A stretch of DNA of 64,000 nucleotides from RH-AL1 sp965249685 (GTDB taxonomy: Bacteria; Pseudomonadota; Alphaproteobacteria; Rhizobiales; Beijerinckiaceae): NCBI GenBank assembly GCA_965249685.1, contig CBDFMN010000002.1, positions 1 to 64,000 on the forward strand, read 5' to 3'. Of this stretch, positions 18,162 through 26,650 are shown one piece after another. How positions within the stretch are numbered: the stretch's first letter is position 1; each line of letters opens with the position of its first letter. The notes beneath the pieces were generated by a model that saw only the letters and a list, made by a program, of their open reading frames with translations, did not search any database and had not been told where the DNA came from. Position numbers and translations under genes: made by a program.

Positions 18162-19424
18162 TTGGACTCGCTGCCGCCCGAAGTGTTCGTCAGCCGCATG
18201 GTGGTCGCGCGCATCTTCGGCCGTCCCCGCATCTACCTCGTCGATCCCGCGCTGATCCAGGACCTGCTGGTGCGTCGCGCCGACGCCGTGAGCAAGGGCC
18301 TGCAAACCAAGCGGACGCTCGGTCCTATCCTCGGCCAGGGTCTGCTGACGGCCGATGGCGCGCCGTGGCGCTGGCAACGCCAATCCATGGCGCCGACCTT
18401 CCAGCATGCGCGGCTCAAGACCTTCCTACCCACGATGATCGCCGCCGCCGAGGCCGCGCGCGACCGCTGGCCCGCCGCCGGCGGGATGGTCGACATCGGG
18501 TATGAGATGATGGCGACGACGTTCCAGATCATCGTCGAAACGATGCTGTCGGGACCGAGCGGGATGGACATCGCGCGCGTCGAGCGCAGCGTCACGGACT
18601 ACCTGCGCGCTACCAACTGGATGTTCGTGCTTGCCATTCTCAAGGCGCCGGCATCGACGCCGCATCCCGGGCGACGACGCGCGATGGCGGCCGCGGCCTA
18701 CCTACGGGACGCCGTAACGGCCATGGTCGGGCGGCGCCGCGCGAGCGAGGCCCGCGACGACCTCGTCAGCCTGTTGCTCGCCGCGCGCGACCCTGAGACC
18801 GGCCGGGGCATGAACGACGCCGAACTGACCGACAACCTCCTCACCTTCATGACGGCGGGCCACGAGACGACGGCGCTCGGCCTGGGTTGGACCTTCCAGC
18901 TGCTGGCCCGCCATCCGATCGTCGCGCAGCGCGTGGCGGACGAAATCGAGGCGGTGACGGCAGGGGGTTCGGTCACGCCGGAGCATATCGACGCGCTCGT
19001 CTACACCCGCCAGGTATTTCAGGAGGCGCTGCGCCTCTACCCGCCGGCTCCGATCATCGCGCGGACCGTCGAAACCGCTATGACCCTGGCCGACCTGACG
19101 ATCAAGGCCGAGACGGTCGTGGTCATCCCGATCTATGCGCTGCACCGGCATACCGCCCTTTGGCAGAACCCCGACGCCTTCGATCCCGACCGGTTTGCGC
19201 CCGAGGCCGTCAAGGGCCGCCATCGATACGCCTACATGCCGTTCGGCGGCGGCCCGCGCGTGTGCATCGGCAACGGGTTCGCGACCATGGAGGGAGTCGC
19301 GATCCTCGCGGTCCTTCTCAAGACCTTCCGCTTGGTCGAGACGACGGAGCCGCTTCCCGATGCGATCGTCAGGATCACGCTTCGGCCGAAGGTCGAACGG
19401 CCCCTCCGCGTGGCGGCGCGCTAG
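18162..19424 (+). CDS. Cytochrome P450
   Basis: A heme monooxygenase with all core motifs: I-helix TAGHETTALG (oxygen activation), K-helix EALR (ExxR), and the heme loop FGGGPRVCIGNGFA with the axial Cys, near residues 220, 278 and 360. The open frame starts at a TTG (DSLPPEVF), but the in-frame sequence just upstream (RSSLGTLRAIVRNP) reads like P450 N-terminus. The true start is therefore probably earlier, though no ATG, GTG or TTG is visible back to 18036. No ferredoxin or reductase gene is adjacent. Substrate unknown. Confidence 0.88.
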   Translation: MDSLPPEVFVSRMVVARIFGRPRIYLVDPALIQDLLVRRADAVSKGLQTKRTLGPILGQGLLTADGAPWRWQRQSMAPTFQHARLKTFLPTMIAAAEAARDRWPAAGGMVDIGYEMMATTFQIIVETMLSGPSGMDIARVERSVTDYLRATNWMFVLAILKAPASTPHPGRRRAMAAAAYLRDAVTAMVGRRRASEARDDLVSLLLAARDPETGRGMNDAELTDNLLTFMTAGHETTALGLGWTFQLLARHPIVAQRVADEIEAVTAGGSVTPEHIDALVYTRQVFQEALRLYPPAPIIARTVETAMTLADLTIKAETVVVIPIYALHRHTALWQNPDAFDPDRFAPEAVKGRHRYAYMPFGGGPRVCIGNGFATMEGVAILAVLLKTFRLVETTEPLPDAIVRITLRPKVERPLRVAAR

Positions 19425-19436
19425 GCGCGCGAACGG

Positions 19437-19586
19437 TCAGTCGGGCAGCCCCGTCCACATCCTGGCCACCACGCGCCGCCGGTCCCGCTCTCCCGCGATC
19501 TTGGCGAGGCGATCGGACGCCATCCTCGCGAGGAGGAAATGCAGACTCAAGACCAGGGCGAAAAGAACGGTTCCAACGGCGATCAT
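19437..19586 (-). CDS. Small single-pass membrane peptide
   Basis: A 49-residue open frame starting MIAVGTVLFALVLSLHFLLA, one predicted transmembrane helix, then a basic tail rich in Arg/Lys. A good ribosome-binding site (AAGGAA, about 8 bases away) precedes the ATG at 19586. The open frame extends further upstream but without signal-like sequence. No family is recognised. It converges on the P450 gene, 12 bases away. Confidence 0.4.
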   Translation of the reverse strand: MIAVGTVLFALVLSLHFLLARMASDRLAKIAGERDRRRVVARMWTGLPD

Positions 19587-19847
19587 GACAGGTTCCTTCG
19601 GGGCGTCCCACGCGCGACCGGCTCGCATCACCTCTGTCGAGCGACGGCTCGACAGCCGGGGTGCAGGCTTCCACTGGACGTGACCTCCACTGGACGACGT
19701 CACCATGGACAGGTCGCCGATCTCGGGCTGAGCAACGGGTGGCCAGCGCGCGACGACGCTCACTATGCCCATAGAAGCGTCAGACCGGGCCATGGTTGCA
19801 GAATTCTAGAGCAACGCAGCCGCGCGCGTGGCGCCTACAGGGTCACG

Positions 19848-20096
19848 TTACGGGCAACCCGGGCGCCTGACGGAGTTTCCCGCGGCGTTGATGACGGGTT
19901 CGCACCCGTGGTCACCCGGTGCGTCAGGCTTGCCGGTGGCATAGCCGGTCGCCGACTTGAAGAAACTGAAAATCCCGCCGCCGGACGATTCCTGAGTGTC
20001 TTGGCGGTCGACGAGGTTCTCGTTGTTGGCGAAGGCCGGGGCCGCACAGACCGCAGCGGCCAAGGCCAACATCAGGCAAAGGGACGCGCGCTTCAT
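19848..20096 (-). CDS. Small secreted protein, unknown
   Basis: An 82-residue protein with a clear Sec signal peptide (MKRASLCLMLALAAAVCAAPAFA, cleavage after AFA). The mature part contains GGGIFSFFKSATGYATGK, then GDHGCEPVINAAGNSVRRPGCP with two Cys that could form a disulphide. Start at the ATG at 20096; a TTG at 20102, five bases after GGAGAG, is an alternative. I do not recognise a family. Confidence 0.6.
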   Translation of the reverse strand: MKRASLCLMLALAAAVCAAPAFANNENLVDRQDTQESSGGGIFSFFKSATGYATGKPDAPGDHGCEPVINAAGNSVRRPGCP

Positions 20097-20247
20097 CGAC
20101 AAGGCGTCTCTCCTTTCAGCGGATCGGCGTCGGGATCATGGTCAGAATTGTTTGCCGACGCAACACCGGTTCGCCGCGTTTAAGTGCTGCCCGACAGGCG
20201 GTCGCATCATCGATAAAAGAGCGCGGGTAATCCAGGCGGTGCGGGCG

Positions 20248-20322
20248 TGGTGGGCACGACAGGGATTGAACCTGTGACCCCTCCCATGTCAAGGGAGTGC
20301 TCTCCCGCTGAGCTACGCGCCC
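20248..20322 (-). tRNA. tRNA-Val (GAC)
   Basis: On the minus strand the gene begins GGGCGCG and ends CGTGCCCACCA, a complete 7-bp acceptor stem with one G-T pair and an encoded CCA. The D arm is AGCTCAGC...GAGAGC, the anticodon loop TTGACAT gives anticodon GAC (valine), and the T arm is ACAGGTTCAATCCCTGT. Confidence 0.97.
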
Positions 20323-20444
20323 CACGCACCGTTCGCTCCGCAGACCCGGGTCGTCCGCGAGACGCCGGATATATCGGCATGGGCGGGGGGACGCAACCGG
20401 AAAGCCGGTCGCGAGCGCGAAATCCCCCACGCCATCCCGGTTGT

Positions 20445-20828
20445 CTAGGCCGCGAGGAGGCGTTGCACCTCATTGACGAGGTCTTTGAGGTGGAACGGCT
20501 TGGACAGGATCTTCGCCTGCTTGGGAGCGTTGTTGTCCGGGTTCAGCGCCACGGCCGCAAAGCCGGTGATGAACATGACCTTGATGTCGGGGTCGAGTTC
20601 CGTTGCCCGGCGCGCCAGTTCGATCCCGTCCATCTCCGGCATGACGATGTCGGTCAGCAGCAGCTCGAAGGGTTCCTCGCGCAGTCTGTTGTAGGCCGAC
20701 AGGCCGTTGTCGAAGGAGGAGACGTCGAAGCCGGCGTTTTGCAGCGCCTTGGACAGGAAGCGCCGCATGTCGTTATCGTCCTCGGCAAGCAGGATCTTGG
20801 AGTTCACCATATCATCCGTTTCGTTCAT
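20445..20828 (-). CDS. cpdR: Cell-cycle response regulator CpdR
   Basis: A 127-residue stand-alone receiver domain. KILLAEDDNDMRRFLSKAL supplies the acidic pocket, LLLTDIVMPEMDG the phospho-acceptor Asp, VMFITGF the switch Thr and ILSKPFHLKDL the Lys. The sequence is very close to CpdR of Caulobacter and rhizobia, where unphosphorylated CpdR primes ClpXP for degradation of cell-cycle proteins and phosphate comes through CckA-ChpT. Start at the ATG at 20828; the ATG at 20810 matches the shorter CpdR N-termini but lacks a ribosome-binding site. Confidence 0.93.
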   Translation of the reverse strand: MNETDDMVNSKILLAEDDNDMRRFLSKALQNAGFDVSSFDNGLSAYNRLREEPFELLLTDIVMPEMDGIELARRATELDPDIKVMFITGFAAVALNPDNNAPKQAKILSKPFHLKDLVNEVQRLLAA

Positions 20829-21057
20829 CAAGCCTGCCCTCGGCGCATCGCAGCACCTACGGCTACTTGTGTAAAGATCAGGTGAACGATTGGTTAATGT
20901 CGCAAGGGACGCAGGCCGTGCCGGCTTCTAAATACGACGATTGCATCCTAGGATCGGGAAGGGCCGAGCGTCGCGCGCGGACCACCCGGCCCGCTCGCGT
21001 CCGATTGTGGTGCGGATACGGCAGTTTGCGCGCAACAGCCAGCCTGAAAGGCCGCCC

Positions 21058-21993
21058 ATGACTAGCGGAAAGCCGCCGGACCTCGATGCCGGCCGCCACG
21101 GAGCCGAGCCGGAATTCGACACGCCTTTCGACGTGATCGAACCGAAAACGCTGTCGTGCCCGCTTGTCATCTCCTCGCCGCACTCCGGCTCGATCTATTC
21201 CAGGCGTTTTCTCGCGAGCGCACGGCTTGACGCGCTGGCGCTGCGGCGCTCGGAGGACGCGTTCGTCGATACGCTTTTTTCCGGCGCGGTGGACCTCGGC
21301 GCGCCGCTGATTCGAGCCCGCTTCCCGCGCGCCTACCTCGACGTGAACCGCGAGCCTTACGAGCTCGACCCGCGCATGTTCGACGGGCGCCTGCCGGACC
21401 ACGCCAACACCCGCTCGGTCCGCGTGGCGGGGGGGCTCGGCACCATCGCCCGCGTGGTCGGCGAATCGCAGGAGATCTACGCGGGCCGCCTCAGCGTGGA
21501 AGAGGGCCTCGCGCGGATCGAGCGGCTCTACAAACCCTACCACGCCGCCCTGCGGCAGCTGCTCGACCGGGCCCTGCGCCTGTTCGGTATCGCGGTGCTG
21601 GTGGATTGCCACTCCATGCCATCGGCGCCCGCCTTCGCTGGGCCTGGCGCGGACAAGCGACTGAAGACCGACATCGTGCTCGGCGACCGCTACGGCACGA
21701 GCTGCGACAAGGACCTAGTCGACGTGCTGGAGCAGGCGATCCGCGGCTACGGCTACGTCGTGCAGCGCAACAAGCCGTATGCGGGAGGCTACATCACCGA
21801 GCATTACGGCGCGCCGCTCGCCGGCTGCCACGCGGTGCAGATCGAGGTCAACCGATCCCTCTACATGGATGAGCGCCAGTTGGAGAAGACGGCGCGGTTC
21901 GATGCAATGGTGGCGGCCATGACCGGTGCCGTCGGTGCCCTGGCCCAGGAGACCATGCGGCGACTTGGCCCGATGAAGGCGGCGGCCGAGTGA
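21058..21993 (+). CDS. N-formylglutamate amidohydrolase
   Basis: A 311-residue FGase-family zinc hydrolase. Motifs: VISSPHSGSIYSRRF near the N-terminus, RAYLDVNREPYELD, VLVDCHSMP and YGAPLAGCHAVQIEVNRSLYMDE at the C-terminus. The enzyme releases formate and glutamate from N-formylglutamate in histidine degradation, but many family members outside hut operons have other or unknown substrates, and no hut gene is adjacent. The ATG at 21058 excludes 39 residues of the longer frame. It is divergent from cpdR. Confidence 0.88.
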   Translation: MTSGKPPDLDAGRHGAEPEFDTPFDVIEPKTLSCPLVISSPHSGSIYSRRFLASARLDALALRRSEDAFVDTLFSGAVDLGAPLIRARFPRAYLDVNREPYELDPRMFDGRLPDHANTRSVRVAGGLGTIARVVGESQEIYAGRLSVEEGLARIERLYKPYHAALRQLLDRALRLFGIAVLVDCHSMPSAPAFAGPGADKRLKTDIVLGDRYGTSCDKDLVDVLEQAIRGYGYVVQRNKPYAGGYITEHYGAPLAGCHAVQIEVNRSLYMDERQLEKTARFDAMVAAMTGAVGALAQETMRRLGPMKAAAE

Positions 21994-22023
21994 CGCTCTG
22001 CGCCGGTGCGCCAAACCCGGGAT

Positions 22024-22057
22024 AAAAAAGGGCCGCCTGCGTCATCGCAAGCGGCCC
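22024..22057 (-). terminator. Strong hairpin oriented as a minus-strand terminator
   Basis: GGGCCGC at 22030-22036 pairs with GCGGCCC at 22051-22057, with an inner TGCG/CGCA stem around TCAT. Six A residues lie just before it on the plus strand, giving a U-run for minus-strand RNA. It follows the amidohydrolase stop codon by 30 bases. Confidence 0.5.
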
Positions 22058-22269
22058 AAGTCTAGGGAGGAAACGCCCAAAAGGGCATCGGCGGTAGCCA
22101 GGCTACCGCACCGCATCACGATGTCGGTGCATGGCACAAAACACAAGTCTCCACACGGCCTCTCGCTATCACGAAATGCTGCCCTGCAGAATATGCAGGG
22201 CTTCTGGAGTGGGACGGTTGCGGCGACCCGATAGGCGTGGCACTCCGAAGCCTTGCAGGAGACGCCTCC

Positions 22270-23070
22270 ATGACAGCCGTTGACTTCGCCGCTTTCGTCG
22301 AAAAACTCGGCGACGCCGCCAGCGAGGCCATCCTGCCCTTCTTCCGCACCATGCTGGGCGCGGAGGACAAGAATGTCGGCGGCACCTTCGATCCCGTCAC
22401 CGAGGCCGACCGTGCCGCGGAGGTCGCGATGCGCCGCATGATCGAGCGCACCTTCCCCGCCCACGGCATCATCGGCGAGGAATTCGGCTCGCTGCGCGGC
22501 GATGCCGACTACGTCTGGGTGCTCGACCCGATCGACGGCACGAAATCCTTCATCTCCGGCCTGCCGACCTGGGGGGTGCTCATCGGCCTGATGCACAACG
22601 GCCGGCCGACCTATGGGACGATGGTGCAACCTTATACGGGGGAACGGTTCGTCGGCGACTGCGGGAGCGCCTTTTGGCACGGCCTTAACCCGCGCAGAAC
22701 GCGCGAGCGCCGCCGGCTGGAGACGCGCCGCTGCGAGAGCTTCGCCGCGGCCACTGTGATGACGACCTCACCCCTGCTCTACAAGGACGAGAAACTCGCG
22801 GCGCTGCGCCGGCTCGAGGCCGACGCCCGGCTCGTGCGCTACGGCTGCGACTGCTACGCCTTCGCCATGCTCGCCGCCGGTCACGTCGATTGCGTGGTGG
22901 AGACCGGGCTCCAACCCTACGATATCGTCGCTCTCGTGCCCATCATCGAGGGCGCAGGCGGCATCGTCACGACCTGGGAGGGTGGCCCGCCGGCCAAGGG
23001 CGGCGACATCGTCGCGGCCGGCGACGAACGCCTGCACAGGCTGGCTCTGGAGCGGCTGAGAGAGCAATAG
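22270..23070 (+). CDS. hisN: HisN-type histidinol-phosphatase / inositol-monophosphatase family
   Basis: A 266-residue magnesium-dependent phosphatase of the inositol monophosphatase superfamily. The metal site is visible in DPVTEADRAAE, IIGEEFGS and the diagnostic WVLDPIDGTKSFISGLPTWG. The C-terminal LQPYDIVALVPIIEGAGGIVTTWEG completes the fold. In alphaproteobacteria this subgroup performs the penultimate histidine step, removing phosphate from histidinol phosphate; inositol or other sugar phosphates are alternatives. The ATG at 22270 follows AGGAGA and is preferred over 22237. Confidence 0.88.
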   Translation: MTAVDFAAFVEKLGDAASEAILPFFRTMLGAEDKNVGGTFDPVTEADRAAEVAMRRMIERTFPAHGIIGEEFGSLRGDADYVWVLDPIDGTKSFISGLPTWGVLIGLMHNGRPTYGTMVQPYTGERFVGDCGSAFWHGLNPRRTRERRRLETRRCESFAAATVMTTSPLLYKDEKLAALRRLEADARLVRYGCDCYAFAMLAAGHVDCVVETGLQPYDIVALVPIIEGAGGIVTTWEGGPPAKGGDIVAAGDERLHRLALERLREQ

Positions 23071-23175
23071 GCCTTGATTCGAAACCGCCTCGCGACCCGT
23101 ATCCTGCCGTCCCGGCTCCCGTTGTCCGCAGCGGGGGCAAATCGTCAAGAGCCGAGGTTGTCGTAACGGGTGGCT

Positions 23176-23892
23176 CTAACGCGCGGCGAAGGCGTGGCGC
23201 AGGTAGGTCTGCATGAAACCCGGCATCCGGTCTTCCTGGAAGTCGGCCGCCGAGCGCATGGGCACGAGGGCGTCGAGCTCGGGGTCGTCCTCCGCGGCGC
23301 GGAAGGCCGCGAAGCGGTCCAGCATCGCACCCGCGTCGAGGTGGCAACGCACCCGCTTCAGGCAGGCAAGGCGCGCACCGTCGACCACGAGCGTCCAATC
23401 CGCGTCGAGGCTGACGTCGGCGGACGTCAGGCCGGTCTCCTCGGCCAGTTCGCGCAGGATATTGCCGGCGAGATCGACCGTGCCGTCGGCGCGGACGTCG
23501 GCCGGCTCCGGCGTGCCGGCGGGAAAGTAGAGGCGCCCGGCGCTCGTTGTGCCCGCACCCATCCTCCCCAGCATGAAGGCGCCGTCGGCCGATTCCAGCG
23601 CCCCCATCGGAAACAGGTTGAAGACCGGCGGCCCGGGAAAGCCGAAGTCGCGCCAACACAGGAAAGGCTTGTAGCTCGTCTCGAAGCCAGCCGCGCGCAG
23701 GACGCCGCCCGGCTCCAGGGCGACCCGGTGGGCGACCAGCACACGCCCGTCGAAGACTGCGGGCTTGGCGGCGACGATGGCGGCCCAATGCGCGTCGATC
23801 GCGGCCGACTGCTCGCGGGGGAAGGCCCAGTCGTAGGGTTCGCAGCGGTAGTCGATGGCGGCGGCGGCCTGGATGCCTTGGAGCGCGGTCAC
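23176..23892 (-). CDS. Nudix hydrolase, extended-box type
   Basis: A 238-residue Nudix-fold protein. The box is non-canonical: an AGTPEPADVRADGTVDLAG segment separates the leading Gly from ILRELAEETGL, a longer spacing than the classical motif. The N-terminal half contains FDGRVLVAHRVAL and FNLFPMGALESADGAFMLGRM. The substrate is unknown. The GTG start at 23892 overlaps the stop of the upstream PhzF-family gene by four bases (GTGA), so the two are translationally coupled. It converges on hisN. Confidence 0.8.
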   Translation of the reverse strand: MTALQGIQAAAAIDYRCEPYDWAFPREQSAAIDAHWAAIVAAKPAVFDGRVLVAHRVALEPGGVLRAAGFETSYKPFLCWRDFGFPGPPVFNLFPMGALESADGAFMLGRMGAGTTSAGRLYFPAGTPEPADVRADGTVDLAGNILRELAEETGLTSADVSLDADWTLVVDGARLACLKRVRCHLDAGAMLDRFAAFRAAEDDPELDALVPMRSAADFQEDRMPGFMQTYLRHAFAAR

Positions 23893-24782
23893 AGGTCGAG
23901 GAAGCCTTCGGCGACGAGGACGGCGGAGCCGCCGATGGCGATGCGGCCGAGGCGCCCCCCCTCGACGCTGAAGGCGGCCCCGATGAGACTCGGCCGGCCC
24001 ATCTCGACCCCCTGCTGCAGCGTGCAATCGTGGTCGCCTTCGCCCAGGCCGCCGGCCTGGAGGAGCACCGCGGGGAAGGCCGCTGCCGCCGCCCCGGTCG
24101 CGGGGTCCTCGCTGATCCCCAGGCCGCTCGCCATCATCCGCGTGCGAAAGGCGTGCGGCCGCCCGGACCCATCGGGCGCGTACAGGTAGAAGGGGCCGCC
24201 GCCCTGCCCCGGTGAACCCCGGAGGACGACGCGGCCGAGAGCCTCCGTTGACGCCAGGGGGATGAAGGTGAACGGGACGCCGGCCGAGAAGCAGGTGGGT
24301 TCGTGCCCGGCGAAGCCGATGGCCTCGATCTCCAGGCCGAGCAGTGCGGCGGCGTCGCCGCGCGAAGGCGCCGCGCCCGCGTGATCCGGCAGGCGCGGCA
24401 CGTCGAAGGAGGCGTGGGGCGCCTCGCCCCGGCGATGGCGAACGCTGCAGGAGACGGGGCCGACGCCCTCCTCCAGCACCAGGCCGACGTCCTGGCCGGC
24501 GAGCAGGTCGGGGGCTTGGAGCTTGGCGAGAAGCACCGCCGTGCCGACCGTCGGGTGCCCGGCGAACGGCAGTTCGGTCGCGGGCGTGAAGATCCGCAGG
24601 CTGGCGGTGTGGATGGGGTCGGCGGGGGGACGGACGAACACCGTCTCCGACAGGTTGAACTCCCGGGCGATCCGCTGCATGGCGGGGGCGTCGAGACCCT
24701 GGCTGTCCAGCACCACCGCGAGCGGGTTGCCGGCGAGGGGCACGGCGGTAAACACATCGAGGATATGGTATCGTCGCCGCAT
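23889..24782 (-). CDS. PhzF-family isomerase/epimerase-like protein
   Basis: A 297-residue protein of the diaminopimelate-epimerase-like fold: MRRRYHILDVFTAVPLAGNPLAVV, REFNLSETVFVRPP with the conserved catalytic Glu, LRIFTPATELPFAGHPTVGTA, and SEDPATGAAAAAF near the C-terminus. PhzF itself isomerises dihydro-hydroxyanthranilate in phenazine synthesis, but no other phenazine gene is present. It is one of the many PhzF-like proteins of unknown substrate. The ATG at 24782 matches family N-termini. Confidence 0.88.
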   Translation of the reverse strand: MRRRYHILDVFTAVPLAGNPLAVVLDSQGLDAPAMQRIAREFNLSETVFVRPPADPIHTASLRIFTPATELPFAGHPTVGTAVLLAKLQAPDLLAGQDVGLVLEEGVGPVSCSVRHRRGEAPHASFDVPRLPDHAGAAPSRGDAAALLGLEIEAIGFAGHEPTCFSAGVPFTFIPLASTEALGRVVLRGSPGQGGGPFYLYAPDGSGRPHAFRTRMMASGLGISEDPATGAAAAAFPAVLLQAGGLGEGDHDCTLQQGVEMGRPSLIGAAFSVEGGRLGRIAIGGSAVLVAEGFLDL

Positions 24783-24879
24783 GTCTCTCTCCCCGTCGGA
24801 GGCTGGATGCACGGGCGCGCCGCCCGCCGTCAAGCCACTAGTCCGGACCCCTCGCCTCAGCATCACACAAGGACCGCCA

Positions 24880-25212
24880 ATGCCTCCCAATTATTCGGTC
24901 GAGAACGTCAGCCGCGAGGATCTCAAGCACGGCTTGGCGGATGGCACGGTCTCCCTGGTGGATGTCCGCGAACCGCACGAATTCGCCGACGGGCACATCC
25001 CCGGCGCGACCCTCAACGCGTTGCAGGGCTTCGACCCCGGCGCTCTCCCGCCCCCGCGCGCGGGACACCGGATCGTGCTGGCCTGCCGCTCGGGCAAGCG
25101 GTCGCTCGTGGCGATCGACCTCGCCCAGGCGGCCGGCCGCACGGACGTCACCGCGCATTACCCCGGCGGCATGCTGGATTGGAACGCCGCCGGCGAGCCG
25201 ATCGCCGAGTAG
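24880..25212 (+). CDS. Rhodanese-like sulfurtransferase
   Basis: A 110-residue single-domain rhodanese. SLVDVREPHEFADGHIPGATLN is the CH2A-type motif, and VLACRSGKRSLVAIDLAQ carries the active-site Cys in a CRSGKR loop. It probably handles persulphide transfer in the cytoplasm. The partner is unknown. It is divergent from the PhzF/Nudix pair, with about 100 bases between. Confidence 0.9.
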   Translation: MPPNYSVENVSREDLKHGLADGTVSLVDVREPHEFADGHIPGATLNALQGFDPGALPPPRAGHRIVLACRSGKRSLVAIDLAQAAGRTDVTAHYPGGMLDWNAAGEPIAE

Positions 25213-25300
25213 CCCGACGCTCCCGGTCGAAGGAGCGAGCGACTTGACGGCACCCCGCCGCGCGCCATGTCTGCTTACACCGAGTACAGGGAGATCAGAG

Positions 25301-25561
25301 ATGAAGCTTCGTCTAATCCTCGCCGCCACGTTGATGGCCGCGACGGCCATGCCTCTGACGGCAGATGCCCAGGGCCTGTTCGGCGGCGCGCGGGAGGGCT
25401 TCCGCGAGGGTGATCGCAGGGCGGGGCCAGTCGGCGCGGTCGTCGGCGGCGCGGTCGGCGCGGGTGTCGGCACGGTCAACGGCGCCCTCGGCATCAGGCC
25501 GAGCTACTACCACGGGCGCCGCTGCATCTACCGCCACGGTCGCCGTCGCTGCCGGTATTGA
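25301..25561 (+). CDS. Small secreted Gly-zipper protein A
   Basis: An 86-residue protein with a signal peptide (MKLRLILAATLMAATAMPLTADA). The mature sequence contains GLFGGAREGFREGDRRAGPV and a glycine-zipper-like GAVVGGAVGAGVGTVNGALG, then a basic HGRR/YRHGRRRCRY tail. It is a sequence relative of the next gene, sharing GAREG, GPVG and VGGAVGA. Such peptides are usually periplasmic or outer-membrane proteins of unknown role. Confidence 0.65.
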   Translation: MKLRLILAATLMAATAMPLTADAQGLFGGAREGFREGDRRAGPVGAVVGGAVGAGVGTVNGALGIRPSYYHGRRCIYRHGRRRCRY

Positions 25562-25659
25562 AATCGGCGTCTCGAGAGGCGGACGCGTCCGCCCGCGCCC
25601 TTCCGCGGGAACGTCCGGCCGGCCCGACCGTTGTCGGGACGAACCACGGAGATACAATC

Positions 25660-25941
25660 ATGGCGTTTAAGCAAGCAGCTCTCGTTCTCGGCCTGGCGAT
25701 TCTGATCCCGGCCTCAGCCTTCGCGCAGGGCACCGTTCGCGGCGCACGCGAAGGCGCCGAGAGTGGCGCCGATGCGGCGGGTCCCGTCGGCGGGATCGTC
25801 GGTGGTGCGGTTGGCGCGGCGACCGGGACGGTCGGCGGCGTGCTTGGCGTGCAGGGCGATCGCGGTTGCGAGTCACGCACCGTGCGGCGCGAGAGCGGCG
25901 ACGGCGACTCGGAGACGGTGCACCGCACCAACTGCCCGTAG
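25660..25941 (+). CDS. Small secreted Gly-zipper protein B
   Basis: A 93-residue paralogue of the preceding gene, with a signal peptide (MAFKQAALVLGLAILIPASAFA), GTVRGAREGAESGADAAGPV and a GGIVGGAVGAATGTVGGVLG zipper. The C-terminus differs: GCESRTVRRESGDG...TNCP with two Cys. A strong bidirectional terminator follows 28 bases later. Probably part of one small operon with gene A. Confidence 0.65.
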   Translation: MAFKQAALVLGLAILIPASAFAQGTVRGAREGAESGADAAGPVGGIVGGAVGAATGTVGGVLGVQGDRGCESRTVRRESGDGDSETVHRTNCP

Positions 25942-25968
25942 GCGCTTCTACCTGGACTGTCCCGGCTT

Positions 25969-26010
25969 GCAAAAACCCCGGATCGCCTGGCGGCGGTCCG
26001 GGGTTTTTGC
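25969..26010. terminator. Bidirectional rho-independent terminator
   Basis: GCAAAAACCCCGGA at 25969-25982 is the exact inverse of TCCGGGGTTTTTGC at 25997-26010, with a 14-base loop. It has T-runs for both strands and lies downstream of the small-protein gene pair. Confidence 0.9.
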
Positions 26011-26245
26011 ATGCGGCCGGTCAGGGTGGCCTCGCTCGCCATCGAGGGTGAGAAAACTTTGCAGCGCCGTGGTCCAGATCCGACGCAAGGCCGCTCGGCC
26101 AGCCGACCAAGCGCGCGGGGCCGATCGAGCGGTTGCATGCCGCGTCGATCCATGGTGAAGGCGTAGACGGAACAATCCAAGGATACGCGGCCGCAAAGAC
26201 GGGCGAGTCGACTTGGACGAGCGAGATGCTTGGGAGACGAGTGAG

Positions 26246-26488
26246 ATGAGAGCGAGTTGCACTTGCGTCCTGCTGCTGAGCGCCCTCCTCGCGGGCGCGC
26301 CGTCTGCCAGCGCCCAGATGATGGTCGATCGCGACCGCGGCGAGCGCGTTGACGCTCCCTACGCACCGAGCTTCCACGCGCGCCGCGCCGGTCATCGCTA
26401 CGATCGCCGGCGGCACTCGCGCTTCCTCGCGCTGCGACGCGACTTTCCCGCACCGGACTCGCTCGGCTGGTCCGATTGCTGCCTCTAA
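26246..26488 (+). CDS. Small secreted protein, unknown
   Basis: An 80-residue protein with a signal peptide (MRASCTCVLLLSALLAGAPSASA). The mature part is basic and rich in Arg/His (FHARRAGHRYDRRRHSRF) and ends in SDCCL with adjacent Cys. GGAGA lies about 10 bases before the ATG at 26246. No family recognised. Confidence 0.5.
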   Translation: MRASCTCVLLLSALLAGAPSASAQMMVDRDRGERVDAPYAPSFHARRAGHRYDRRRHSRFLALRRDFPAPDSLGWSDCCL

Positions 26489-26650
26489 AGGGCGGGCATC
26501 GGCTCGGCCAAGGCGAGTTTGGTGCGGCAAGGACGCTTCAAACCTTCGACCTCTCCTGACACGTTCATGCGGCTCGATAGAGTCACGTACCCGCGGCGGA
26601 GCTTTCAAAAGCCGCATGCGACACTCTCGAATTGTTTGGGGCGGAAGCGT

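Noticed and set aside
20116..20430. 104-residue minus-strand ORF over tRNA-Val
   Set aside because: VAQRESTPLTWEGSQVQSLSC is a translated tRNA, not a protein.
23889..24782. Phenazine biosynthesis locus
   Set aside because: PhzF-like proteins are widespread with other functions and no other phz gene is in the window.
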